Positions 6,320 through 13,455 of a stretch of DNA of 26,046 nt are shown in pieces (the stretch's first letter is position 1; each line of letters opens with the position of its first letter). The translations under genes and the position numbers were made by a program. This DNA is from Gammaproteobacteria bacterium. Its GTDB lineage: Bacteria; Pseudomonadota; Gammaproteobacteria; Enterobacterales; Psychrobiaceae. Under the pieces are notes generated by a model, which worked only from the letters and a program-made list of their open reading frames with translations, ran no database searches and was not told the DNA's origin. The DNA lies in NCBI GenBank assembly GCA_013214885.1, contig JABSRS010000006.1, positions 1 to 26,046 on the forward strand, given 5' to 3'.

Positions 6320-7567
6320 ATGACTACACTGTCGGTTAAAGAGGCGATTTTCAATCGCCGGATGCTAATTTGTTTGTTTACTGGTTTTAGTTCAGGTTTA
6401 CCTTTGTTTGTACTGATTCAGCTGGTGCCTGGTTGGTTACGCTCGGAAGGGGTAAGTTTAGCTGAAATTGGCCTGTTTTCTTTGATTGGCATTCCTTATG
6501 TGTGGAAGTTCTTGTGGTCACCATTAATGGATCGATTTTCGATGCCGTTTTTGGGCCGGCGTCGAGGTTGGATGCTAGTCACTCAAATCGGCCTGCTGTG
6601 CGCTATTGCTGGTTTTGGCTTTATTGATCCTGAGATGTCGATTTTGTCTGTGGCATATTTAGCCGTAGCCGTTGCTTTTTTTAGTGCCAGCCAAGATATT
6701 GTACTTGATGCTTATCGACGAGAGTTGTTGCCTGATCAAGAATTAGGCTTAGGTAACTCTCTCCACGTGCAAGCCTATCGTTTTGCTGGGCTAATTCCTG
6801 GCTCTTTAGGATTAATCTTAGCCGATCACCTACCTTGGCAATCAGTATTCATAATAGTTGCAGCTTTTATGCTCGTTGGTGTTGGCTTAACCTTAGCGAT
6901 CAGTGAAGCTCGGCTCGAAAAAAATCCCCCTAAAACGATCCAAGAGGCGGTGGTATTACCCTTTAAAGAATTCATTAACCGTCGCGGTCTTAAGGCGGGA
7001 TTGTACATGCTGACCTTTCTGTTTTTGTATAAGTTAGGCGATAGCATGGCGACAGCCTTGCAAACCCCATTTTTTATTGATTTGGGCTTTTCAATGACTG
7101 AGATTGGGGTGATTGCAAAGTCGTCGGGTTTAATCGCCACTATGGTCGGTTTGGCTGTTGGTGGGCTAGTGATGTTAAAGCTCAGCATTAATCGCGCGCT
7201 TTGGTTATTCGGCGCGGTCCAAATCGTTAGTATCTTAGGTTTTGCGGCGTTAGCCGAAATTGGTAATAACAATTACGCATTGGCGATTGTCATGGGCTTT
7301 GAGTATTTAGGGGTTGGTTTAGGGACTGCAGCATTTACTGCATTTATTGCTAAAAATGCTAACCCGACGTTCGCAGCAACTCAAATAGCATTATTTACCG
7401 CATTAACGTCTTTGCCTCGAACATTTGCGAGCGCTAGGAGTGGTTTTATTGTTGAGCTAATAGGTTGGACCGGTTTTTACTTTTTGTGTGTGGCGTTGGC
7501 TGTGCCTGGTATGTTGATGTTGTTTAAAGTGGCACCGTGGCATGACAAGGCAGCGAGGAACTATTAA
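6320..7567 (+). CDS. ampG: AmpG-type muropeptide permease (major facilitator superfamily)
   Basis: This protein of about 415 residues has around 12 membrane helices. Sequence blocks typical of AmpG include FSSGLPLFVLIQLVPGWLR, GIPYVWKFLWSPLMDRF, LGRRRGWMLVTQ and ASQDIVLDAYRRELL. AmpG carries GlcNAc-anhydroMurNAc and its peptides from periplasm to cytoplasm for wall recycling, and in some species it affects beta-lactamase induction. It is shorter than the 491-residue Escherichia coli protein and lacks that protein's extra C-terminal helices. The ATG at 6320 directly follows an in-frame TTG at 6317; neither has a good Shine-Dalgarno. A hairpin terminator follows. A YajG-like lipoprotein gene lies nearby on the other strand; in Escherichia coli yajG is directly next to ampG. 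Confidence 0.9.
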   Translation: MTTLSVKEAIFNRRMLICLFTGFSSGLPLFVLIQLVPGWLRSEGVSLAEIGLFSLIGIPYVWKFLWSPLMDRFSMPFLGRRRGWMLVTQIGLLCAIAGFGFIDPEMSILSVAYLAVAVAFFSASQDIVLDAYRRELLPDQELGLGNSLHVQAYRFAGLIPGSLGLILADHLPWQSVFIIVAAFMLVGVGLTLAISEARLEKNPPKTIQEAVVLPFKEFINRRGLKAGLYMLTFLFLYKLGDSMATALQTPFFIDLGFSMTEIGVIAKSSGLIATMVGLAVGGLVMLKLSINRALWLFGAVQIVSILGFAALAEIGNNNYALAIVMGFEYLGVGLGTAAFTAFIAKNANPTFAATQIALFTALTSLPRTFASARSGFIVELIGWTGFYFLCVALAVPGMLMLFKVAPWHDKAARNY

Positions 7568-7587
7568 AGCACTATAGCTATAAATTA

Positions 7588-7616
7588 AGGTCGAACTGCA
7601 CCATCGACCTGTTTTG
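7588..7616 (+). terminator. Intrinsic terminator after ampG
   Basis: AGGTCGA (7588-7594) and TCGACCT (7604-7610) form a 7-bp stem with a 9-base loop, followed by GTTTTGTT. It lies between the convergent ends of ampG and the small gene at 7620. Confidence 0.65.
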
Positions 7617-7619
7617 TTA

Positions 7620-7958
7620 CTAGGGTCTTACCCCAATGCACTTAGCTGGCAATTTATTGGTTTTGTAGGTTAGAAAATCACAACAGTGGTTTAATGAAAT
7701 ATCGTAACTTGGCTCATCGCCTAGCTTTTCTTCGGGCCAACATTGTAATAAATAAACTAAATGCCAGAATACCTGTTCGTAGTCACTTAGTTGTGAGTCA
7801 TCAATATCAAGTTTATTCCATTCTTCAAGAATGTCCCATACAAAGATTTTAACTTCGCTAAATGGAACCTTTTGTGCCAGCAGTTGATTGGCATAAAATG
7901 CTAACTGTTTGGCCTTTTGCTCAATGAAAATTTCTATGTTCATGATGTAAATACTCAA
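7620..7958 (-). CDS. Small unknown protein downstream of cyclophilin gene
   Basis: This acidic protein of 107-112 residues has no signal peptide. The sequence is mostly helical with many aromatic residues (FVWDILEEWNKLDIDD, YEQVFWHLVYLLQCWPEEKL) and ends in a less ordered tail. I do not recognise the family and propose no function. Start choice is open. The ATG at 7943 (MNIEIFIEQKAKQL) looks natural as protein, but the only strong Shine-Dalgarno, AAGGAG at 7974-7969, lies 10 bases before the in-frame TTG at 7958 and 25 before the ATG. I give the longer form. It is the last gene of the minus-strand group and starts 36 bases after the cyclophilin stop. Confidence 0.68.
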   Translation of the reverse strand: MSIYIMNIEIFIEQKAKQLAFYANQLLAQKVPFSEVKIFVWDILEEWNKLDIDDSQLSDYEQVFWHLVYLLQCWPEEKLGDEPSYDISLNHCCDFLTYKTNKLPAKCIGVRP

Positions 7959-7994
7959 TGTTACGTATCTCCTTGTTATTCACTCATTATGCTA

Positions 7995-8588
7995 TTAAAA
8001 CTGCGGTAGGATAATCGCTTTTTTTAAATAGATAGGCGTCAAAGGAACATCATTCCAACCTAAGCGTTGGTCTGTGCCTGTATGAGTTTTTGACATTTTT
8101 TCTAAAACTTCGATCCCTTCGACTACACTACCAAATACAGTATAGCCCCAGCGACGAGAATTGGGATTTAAATTATTATTGCCGTCTGGGTTGAGGTTGA
8201 AAAAAAACTGTCTTGAGGCCGAGTGAGGGTAAGTTTCTCTCGCCATTGCAATCGTGCCATAGTCATTGGTTAAGCCATTACCTGACTCATTAGGTATTTG
8301 ATTGTCAGGTTTTTTCTGCTTCATATTCGGCGTTACACCACCACCTTGAACCACAAAGTTGGCAATGATTCGGTGAAAAATTGTGTTGTCATATTCTTTT
8401 TGCTGAGTTAAATATAAAAATTTGTTAACCGTTAACGGTGCACGGCGACGTTCTAGCTCGATCACTATATCGCCCATGCTCGTTATTAACTTAACCTGTG
8501 GAAAAGAATTCGCGGGTTGAATAGCTTCGCCTAACGCAAATACTTGATTGGTGGCCAATAATAATAAAGTTAACATTAAGCTTTTCAT
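7995..8588 (-). CDS. Periplasmic cyclophilin-type peptidyl-prolyl cis-trans isomerase
   Basis: The 197-residue protein begins with a clear signal peptide (MKSLMLTLLLLATNQVFA, cleavage probably after residue 18), so it should act in the periplasm. The cyclophilin core is evident: MGDIVIELERRRAPLTVNKF, then NTIFHRIIANFVVQGGG with the catalytic-site Phe-His-Arg and Gln-Gly-Gly residues, then SASRQFFFNLN and VFGSVVEGIEVLEKM. It catalyses proline isomerisation during folding, in this location probably of outer-membrane or secreted proteins. It resembles PpiA of enterics, but I leave the symbol open because several cyclophilins share this core. The gene follows the YajG-like gene by 8 bases, indicating one transcript. 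Confidence 0.92.
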   Translation of the reverse strand: MKSLMLTLLLLATNQVFALGEAIQPANSFPQVKLITSMGDIVIELERRRAPLTVNKFLYLTQQKEYDNTIFHRIIANFVVQGGGVTPNMKQKKPDNQIPNESGNGLTNDYGTIAMARETYPHSASRQFFFNLNPDGNNNLNPNSRRWGYTVFGSVVEGIEVLEKMSKTHTGTDQRLGWNDVPLTPIYLKKAIILPQF

Positions 8589-8596
8589 GCTGATCC

Positions 8597-9160
8597 CTAT
8601 TGAACTTTCAAAAATTGGTGAACTTCGTCATCAGCAGCAATTTTGCTAATTAGTTCACCGAGTTGTTGGTTAAATATCCGTTCTAGTACCGCAACATCAG
8701 CCGAAAATGGACCGTAAGATTGTCCGCTAATGTTGAATTTCTTGGTCAGCGTTTTATTGTTATTGCCGATAATTATATTTAACACAATATTGTTGTTGGC
8801 ATCGTATTTAATGCTTTGTTGATTGAGGGTGATCAACATTTGCTCTATTTCTACCGTCATTACCACCGTAGCCGTCGGCGAAAAATCATAACCTTGATGG
8901 CTAAAACTTTGTTTTAACGCTTCACTAACCAGCTGTGTCGGCTGCTGGTTAGCATTAACTAAGCTCTGTTGTGTAGCGCCATTGTTCATTTGTAAAATAT
9001 GACGATAGTTACGATTGTCAACGACTTGCAAGTCAAATGACCCTTGGTTTTTTTGGATTATTGTCGGTTGAATCATGGTCGGTGACAATATGACTTGTGC
9101 TGGCGGTTTAGCACAAGCACTAAGCATTAAAGTAAGTAACAAAAAAACGAAAGGGCGCAT
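8597..9160 (-). CDS. YajG-family lipoprotein
   Basis: The 187-residue protein has a lipoprotein signal peptide with lipobox LSAC and predicted lipidated Cys16. Downstream of a proline-rich stretch (CAKPPAQVILSPTM) the sequence has the layout of the YajG family: a DLQVVDNRN strand, a Q-rich middle, SEALKQSFSHQGYDF, then long beta strands (VVMTVEIEQMLITLNQ, NIVLNIIIGNNNKTLTKKF). The family's cellular role is unknown. In Escherichia coli yajG is next to ampG, and here ampG lies 1 kb away on the opposite strand, which supports the assignment. The ATG at 9160 has AGGAAAAT just upstream. It sits 21 bases after rlmG and 8 bases before the cyclophilin gene, inside one minus-strand operon. Confidence 0.72.
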   Translation of the reverse strand: MRPFVFLLLTLMLSACAKPPAQVILSPTMIQPTIIQKNQGSFDLQVVDNRNYRHILQMNNGATQQSLVNANQQPTQLVSEALKQSFSHQGYDFSPTATVVMTVEIEQMLITLNQQSIKYDANNNIVLNIIIGNNNKTLTKKFNISGQSYGPFSADVAVLERIFNQQLGELISKIAADDEVHQFLKVQ

Positions 9161-9181
9161 TATTATTTTCCTAATTAAGGG

Positions 9182-10312
9182 TTAACGTCTTACCGCTTCT
9201 AAGATGACAAATTTGCCATTAGAAGCCACGGTGGTGCAATTATCAAAAATGCGTTGCAGTTTGATGTGGTAGCCAAGATGACGGTTGCCAACAATTCTCA
9301 GGGTGCCACCGCGTTTAAGTACGCGATAAGCATCGTTAAACATTTGCCACGCAATATGGTCGGTAATTGTTTGTAATTGGTGGAAAGGGGGATTACAGAT
9401 GATCCAGTCAACTGAGTCAAACTCGATATCAGTTAAACAGTCATTCCACATAAAATCACAGCGCTGTGGCTGCTCAATATTGTTACCAACATTTAAGCGT
9501 GCACTTTCAACCGCCATAAATGACTCATCACTAAAAGTCACCTGCGCATCAGGGTTCATTGCTGCTGCTGCTAAACCGAGCACACCATTACCACATCCCA
9601 AATCGATCACACTGGCGTAGCCAATGTTTTGTGGAATATTCTCGATCATCAATTGGGCACCAATATCTAAACTGGTATTGGCAAAAACACCAGGTAAATT
9701 ACTAATCGATAGTGCTGGCTTATTGATTGACCATTTCTTTATCTGGGTGGTTAAGTTTTTATTGAGTTTATCCGCTTGTGGTTGGCAAAAAATCAGCCGT
9801 GATTTTTTCTTGGCGAGTGATGTGGTGGTGGTGCCAAGGTACTTTTCAAATAAGGCCAAGGTTGAAGTGCGAATGTCTTTGGCTTTAGCTAAACCGATCA
9901 CGGTAGTCGAGGGTGCAATAACATTGGCCAGTTGGGTTAGCTGTTCAATCAGCATGGTGTTACTTTTTGGCAATTTTAACACCACTAAATCAGGTGGCGT
10001 GGTCACTTGATGCAGTTGGTTAATGTATTGGTAAGAGCTCGTGAGGTTATTGCGTTCGATATTGTAGAAATAAGCTTGCTTTGCAATGTATGAGTCCGAT
10101 TGTGCCGTAATATCGTATTGGGCTAAGCCACAGACTAATGCACCAAAAGTATCATTGATGATTAATATATTATTTGGCTTATCAGCGAGCTGTTCAATAT
10201 GCTCTAGCACATACTGGTCGGCACTGTCCCAAGCTTGGAGGTTTTCATCGTTTGAGCACGGAAAGCGCTCAAGTGTTAGATCTAGAGTGTTAACTTCAAA
10301 TAATGTGTTCAT
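9182..10312 (-). CDS. rlmG: 23S rRNA (guanine-1835-N2)-methyltransferase
   Basis: The 376-residue protein has the two-domain form of RsmC/RlmG enzymes. The N-terminal half is a degenerate methyltransferase-like domain beginning with an FEVNTLDLTLERFPCSNDEN segment followed by LQAWDSADQYVL, which resembles RlmG (formerly YgjO) and not RsmC. The C-terminal catalytic domain contains the S-adenosylmethionine site VIDLGCGNGVLGLAA (about 235-249) and the N2-guanine signature CNPPFHQ (about 306-312). RlmG methylates G1835 of 23S rRNA in the large ribosomal subunit. Length fits the family (about 378). It is the first gene of a minus-strand group and has a possible promoter at 10346-10375. Confidence 0.92.
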   Translation of the reverse strand: MNTLFEVNTLDLTLERFPCSNDENLQAWDSADQYVLEHIEQLADKPNNILIINDTFGALVCGLAQYDITAQSDSYIAKQAYFYNIERNNLTSSYQYINQLHQVTTPPDLVVLKLPKSNTMLIEQLTQLANVIAPSTTVIGLAKAKDIRTSTLALFEKYLGTTTTSLAKKKSRLIFCQPQADKLNKNLTTQIKKWSINKPALSISNLPGVFANTSLDIGAQLMIENIPQNIGYASVIDLGCGNGVLGLAAAAMNPDAQVTFSDESFMAVESARLNVGNNIEQPQRCDFMWNDCLTDIEFDSVDWIICNPPFHQLQTITDHIAWQMFNDAYRVLKRGGTLRIVGNRHLGYHIKLQRIFDNCTTVASNGKFVILEAVRR

Positions 10313-10345
10313 TGGGAGAGTCGCTGCCTTGGAATAATTAGCGCT

Positions 10346-10375
10346 ATTGTAACGCCCTCAGTGAATTTACCACAA
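10346..10375 (-). promoter_or_regulatory. Candidate rlmG promoter
   Basis: Read on the minus strand, TTGTGG (10375-10370) and TACAAT (10351-10346) are separated by 18 bases. The -10 matches five of six consensus bases and the -35 three. The leader would be about 27 bases. Confidence 0.38.
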
Positions 10376-10376
10376 T

Positions 10377-10401
10377 AAAAAAGCGCCATTTCGGCGCTTT
10401 T
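10377..10401 (-). terminator. Intrinsic terminator after ompW
   Basis: On the minus strand AAAAGCGCC, a 5-base loop GAAAT and GGCGCTTTT form a stem that runs into TTTTTT. It lies 27 bases beyond the ompW stop and is a textbook intrinsic terminator. Confidence 0.85.
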
Positions 10402-10428
10402 GTCACTAAAAACTTAATTGTGAGTACT

Positions 10429-11175
10429 TTAGAAAGTGTAACCAAATGAAATCGTGTAAACCCAAGGGTCGATGCTAACGTCAACCTGTCCTGTTACTTC
10501 GTCATTAACAGCGTTAAATGTCGCCGTGGTATCGATGTCAATGTAGCGTGCCGAGGCATTAACTAGCCATTGGTCATTAAGCTTATAATCGGCACCAACT
10601 TGGGCACTTAATCCCCATGAGTTTTTCAGTTTTAAGTTAGTTAAGTTAATTGGCGCTGGACCAAAATCTTCGCCACCCAACTTAACGATCTCAGGTGAGG
10701 AATCACCCGTTAATGCAGGGTTGAACTTTTCTTCAAAGAATACGGTGTAGTTGATGCCTAATCCGATATATGGCTGAAACTTAGCGGTAGCATCATTGAA
10801 ATAGTACAGCGCACTTAGGGTTGGCGGTAAGTGCTTTGTTTCACCAAGATTAACGGCACCAGCACCAGTATTAACAGTAATGTCATGGCTAAATGGCGTG
10901 GCAGCTAATAACTCAATCGCTAAGTTGTCTGTTACAAAGTAAACGAAGTTAAGTCCTAGTTGGCTATCGTCTTCAGTTGAGGCGGTGATGGCACCAGCAC
11001 CTAAATCTACAGTTTTGTTTAACGCATAAATGGTCGATTGTTCGCTGCTAGGGTTTATTTTAGTTAAACCGGCACGTACCACGATGTCACCCGCTTGATT
11101 TGCTAGTGCTGGGGCTGCTGATAATGTCGCTAGTACAGCGGTTGCTATTAGGGTTGAAACTTTATTTAAACGCAT
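10429..11175 (-). CDS. ompW: Outer-membrane protein OmpW family
   Basis: The 248-residue protein has a signal peptide ending APALA (cleavage probably after residue 26). The mature part starts NQAGDIVVRAGLTKINPSSE, the usual opening of OmpW. Alternating strands of an 8-stranded barrel follow, including LGLNFVYFVTDNLAIELLAATPFSHDI, KFQPYIGLGINYTVFF and WGLSAQVGADYKLNDQW. The chain ends SFGYTF with the C-terminal phenylalanine recognised by the barrel assembly machinery. OmpW proteins are small outer-membrane channels for hydrophobic compounds whose level changes with oxygen, iron and salt. The upstream FNR-type box fits this. The gene has its own terminator and is divergent from the aldolase gene at 11445. 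Confidence 0.93.
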   Translation of the reverse strand: MRLNKVSTLIATAVLATLSAAPALANQAGDIVVRAGLTKINPSSEQSTIYALNKTVDLGAGAITASTEDDSQLGLNFVYFVTDNLAIELLAATPFSHDITVNTGAGAVNLGETKHLPPTLSALYYFNDATAKFQPYIGLGINYTVFFEEKFNPALTGDSSPEIVKLGGEDFGPAPINLTNLKLKNSWGLSAQVGADYKLNDQWLVNASARYIDIDTTATFNAVNDEVTGQVDVSIDPWVYTISFGYTF

Positions 11176-11206
11176 AATGGTTCCTATGGATTATCTTGAT
11201 TAACTT

Positions 11207-11249
11207 ATGATAAAACAAACTCGATGCTCGGGACTTTGATGCGGATCAA
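11207..11249 (-). promoter_or_regulatory. FNR-type box and -10 element of the ompW promoter
   Basis: TTGATGCGGATCAA at 11236-11249 matches the FNR consensus TTGAT-N4-ATCAA in all ten defined bases. On the minus strand TATCAT (11212-11207) is a five-of-six -10 element, giving a start near 11200. The box centre is then about 42 bases upstream, the usual place for a class II FNR-activated promoter. Sequence and spacing are seen; regulation by an FNR/EtrA protein is inferred. Confidence 0.72.
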
Positions 11250-11390
11250 TTGATATTTGAGATAATATAAATATCCAACAATCATTGATCGATTCGGTGG
11301 TTATTTATACGAGTGGCTGCGATTCAATCGCTTTTTTGCTATTTGATATAGCTTTATGTTCTTTAAGTCGTGCGATAAATGAACTATTAA

Positions 11391-11418
11391 TGGTCAGTAG
11401 TTATGATAACTTTATAAT
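11391..11418 (+). promoter_or_regulatory. Candidate promoter with embedded palindrome for the aldolase operon
   Basis: A perfect TATAAT at 11413-11418 has TGGTCA (four of six) 16 bases upstream at 11391-11396. The spacer contains AGTTATGATAACT (11399-11411), a 6-bp inverted repeat around one base, ending just before the -10. That is where a repressor would block polymerase. No regulator gene is visible nearby. Confidence 0.45.
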
Positions 11419-11444
11419 TAATACAATTAATTAATGAGGTTATC

Positions 11445-12212
11445 GTGTATCAATTGCCAAAATTAGATTTGAAATCTAAGGTTAGCGAGTCCGAATGGCA
11501 AATTAGAGTTGATTTAGCCGCTTGTTATCGGTTGATCTGTCACTTTGGTTGGGATGACCTCATTTACACTCACTTGTCCGCACGATTACCTGGCACCGAT
11601 ACTTATTTAGTCAATGCATTTGGCCTTGGTTTTGACGAGGTAACAGCGTCTAATTTAGTTAAAGTTGACTTGACTGGTAATATCTTAGATGACACGCCGT
11701 TTAAAATTAATCCCGCTGGATTCACTATTCACAGTGCAGTGCATCAAGTGAGAGATGACGCGCATTGCGTTATTCACCTCCACACCAATGCCACTATTGC
11801 TGTCGCCACCCAACCGAAAGGTTTACTGCCTTATAGCCAGTATTCGATGTTTTCTCTGGCATCCCTTGGTTATCACCAGTATGAAGGGTTAGCCGTTAAT
11901 CAAGCTGAGAAACAGCGATTACAACAAGATCTCGGGACTAATAATCATTTGTTGTTAGTTAACCATGGTGGATTAACTGTTGGGCAGACCATTGGGGATG
12001 CCTTTATGCGCATGTATGACTTGCAACGAGCCTGTGAAATTCAATTGTTGATTCAAAGTTCTGGGCAGGGGGGGATCGAGGTTGAGCAACCAATTATCGA
12101 TAATATTATTATCCAGGCTAATGTTGTACACACGGGCTCGACTGGCGGGCAAGTTACTTGGCCAGCAATGCTGCGAAAAGCTTATAAATTAGATCCTAGT
12201 TTTACTGACTAA
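11445..12212 (+). CDS. Class II aldolase/adducin-domain protein
   Basis: The 255-residue protein shows the class II aldolase/adducin fold. After WQIRVDLAACYRLICHFGW, the LIYTHLSARLPG motif (about 39-50) forms the phosphate/substrate loop. HLHT supplies metal ligands His111 and His113, and NHGG supplies His174. The position where L-fuculose-phosphate aldolase has its catalytic glutamate reads NPAGFTIH (89-96), as in the adducin-like branch, so true aldolase activity cannot be assumed. Other branch members are lyases, epimerases, decarboxylases or oxygenases. The start is GTG at 11445 with TGAGGT just upstream. The dehydratase gene follows by 13 bases. From context the best guess is cleavage of a 2-keto-3-deoxy sugar acid, but the substrate is unknown. 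Confidence 0.85.
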   Translation: MYQLPKLDLKSKVSESEWQIRVDLAACYRLICHFGWDDLIYTHLSARLPGTDTYLVNAFGLGFDEVTASNLVKVDLTGNILDDTPFKINPAGFTIHSAVHQVRDDAHCVIHLHTNATIAVATQPKGLLPYSQYSMFSLASLGYHQYEGLAVNQAEKQRLQQDLGTNNHLLLVNHGGLTVGQTIGDAFMRMYDLQRACEIQLLIQSSGQGGIEVEQPIIDNIIIQANVVHTGSTGGQVTWPAMLRKAYKLDPSFTD

Positions 12213-12225
12213 CAAAGGAAAAAAC

Positions 12226-13401
12226 ATGAAAGTTGTGTCGATAGAAGTCTTTGATATTGAATGTCCCGAGCGTGCTGGCTGGAACCCTGTGTTTGTTAGG
12301 ATCCACACCGATGAAGGGGTCAGTGGTGTTGGCGAGGCTGGTTTGGCTTATGATTTAGGCCACAGCGCCGCCGCTCATATGGTGAAAGAAATGGCGCAGG
12401 CATTTTTAATTGGCCATGATCCGTTTCAAACGGAAATGTTATGGTCAAGAATGCTTCGTGAAAGTTTTTGGGGCTTAGGTGGTGGGCCTGTAGTTTATGC
12501 TGCGATGTCAGCCATCGATACCGCGTTATGGGATATTAAGGGCAAAGCCCTGAATGTCCCTGTTTATCAATTACTCGGGGGTAAGGTTAATGCAAAATTA
12601 CGCACTTACGCGTCGCAACTTCAGTTTGACTGGGATGAAAAATTCAAAGCATTAGCACACCCCGATGAGTATGCCCAAGCAGCACTTAAAGCAATCGCCC
12701 AAGGATATGATGCGGTAAAAGTTGATCCGATCATGTATGACAAAGACGGTAATACCTATTACGATCGCACCAATATTATATCGCGCCGCGAAATGAAATT
12801 GTATCGAGCGCGAATGCAGGCGATTCGTGAAGCCGTTGGTGATGAAGTCGATATTATCTTCGAATGCCATAGTCTACCTGGCGTAACAACCGCTATTCAG
12901 TTGGGGGAAATCGCCGAAGAATTTGACTGTATGTTCTATGAAGAACCGGTCAATTATCTTAATCACTCATTGCACCGTAAAGTTGCCGACAAAATTAAGG
13001 TGCCGATTGCTGGCGGCGAACGTTTGTATAATCGATGGGGTGTTCGGCCCTATTTCGAAGATCAGAGTATCGATGTGCTACAGCCTGATATCGGATTATG
13101 TGGTGGTTTTACGGAAACCAAAAAAGTCTGCGATTACGCTGATATTTTCGACATTCGAATTCAGGCGCATGTTTGTGGTGGTCCGGTGGCAACTGCTGCT
13201 GCATTACACTTAGAAACTGCCATTCCAAACTTTTTAATTCACGAGCACCACACTTATGCCATCAAGTCATGGAATAGAGAGTTGTGCTTGCAAGATCCTC
13301 AGCCTAAGGATGGTTTTTTCGAGGTCTCAGAAGCGCCAGGCATTGGGATCGAACTCAATGACGAGATAGTGATGCGCTCACCGCGGTTGGTGATTAAGTA
13401 A
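12226..13401 (+). CDS. Enolase-superfamily (mandelate racemase type) sugar-acid dehydratase
   Basis: The 391-residue protein has the N-terminal capping domain and the barrel of the mandelate racemase/muconate lactonizing enzyme group. Visible active-site elements are KVDP (Lys165), three acidic metal ligands in IFECHSLPG (Glu213), YEEP (239-240) and GGER (Glu265), and the probable Asp288-His315 dyad in LQPDIGLCGG and QAHVCGGP. That pattern is shared with acid-sugar dehydratases such as galactonate dehydratase, which remove water to give 2-keto-3-deoxy acids. A long loop (about 168-190) differs from the enterics' DgoD, so I do not name the substrate. AAGGA lies 8 bases before the ATG. The gene is the second in the aldolase operon and runs toward a shared terminator. 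Confidence 0.87.
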   Translation: MKVVSIEVFDIECPERAGWNPVFVRIHTDEGVSGVGEAGLAYDLGHSAAAHMVKEMAQAFLIGHDPFQTEMLWSRMLRESFWGLGGGPVVYAAMSAIDTALWDIKGKALNVPVYQLLGGKVNAKLRTYASQLQFDWDEKFKALAHPDEYAQAALKAIAQGYDAVKVDPIMYDKDGNTYYDRTNIISRREMKLYRARMQAIREAVGDEVDIIFECHSLPGVTTAIQLGEIAEEFDCMFYEEPVNYLNHSLHRKVADKIKVPIAGGERLYNRWGVRPYFEDQSIDVLQPDIGLCGGFTETKKVCDYADIFDIRIQAHVCGGPVATAAALHLETAIPNFLIHEHHTYAIKSWNRELCLQDPQPKDGFFEVSEAPGIGIELNDEIVMRSPRLVIK

Positions 13402-13404
13402 CCG

Positions 13405-13455
13405 AACGCTGCTGTTGTCAAAACCGTCAAAATCGATAGATAATAGCAGCGTTTT
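13405..13455. terminator. Shared hairpin between convergent dehydratase and amidohydrolase genes
   Basis: AACGCTGCTGTT (13405-13416) and AATAGCAGCGTT (13442-13453) pair with one wobble-type mismatch around a 25-base loop, followed by TT on the plus strand (four T in a row in total). It overlaps the last codons of the minus-strand amidohydrolase. Confidence 0.5.

Noticed and set aside
9399..10010. Two plus-strand open frames inside rlmG
   Set aside because: Both are antisense to a gene with clear methyltransferase motifs and have no recognisable protein features.
11319..11337. Terminator-like GCGA/TCGC hairpin followed by six T upstream of the aldolase gene
   Set aside because: The stem is only 4-6 bp with a minimal loop, and it lies upstream of the better promoter at 11391-11418, so a leader attenuator is unlikely.
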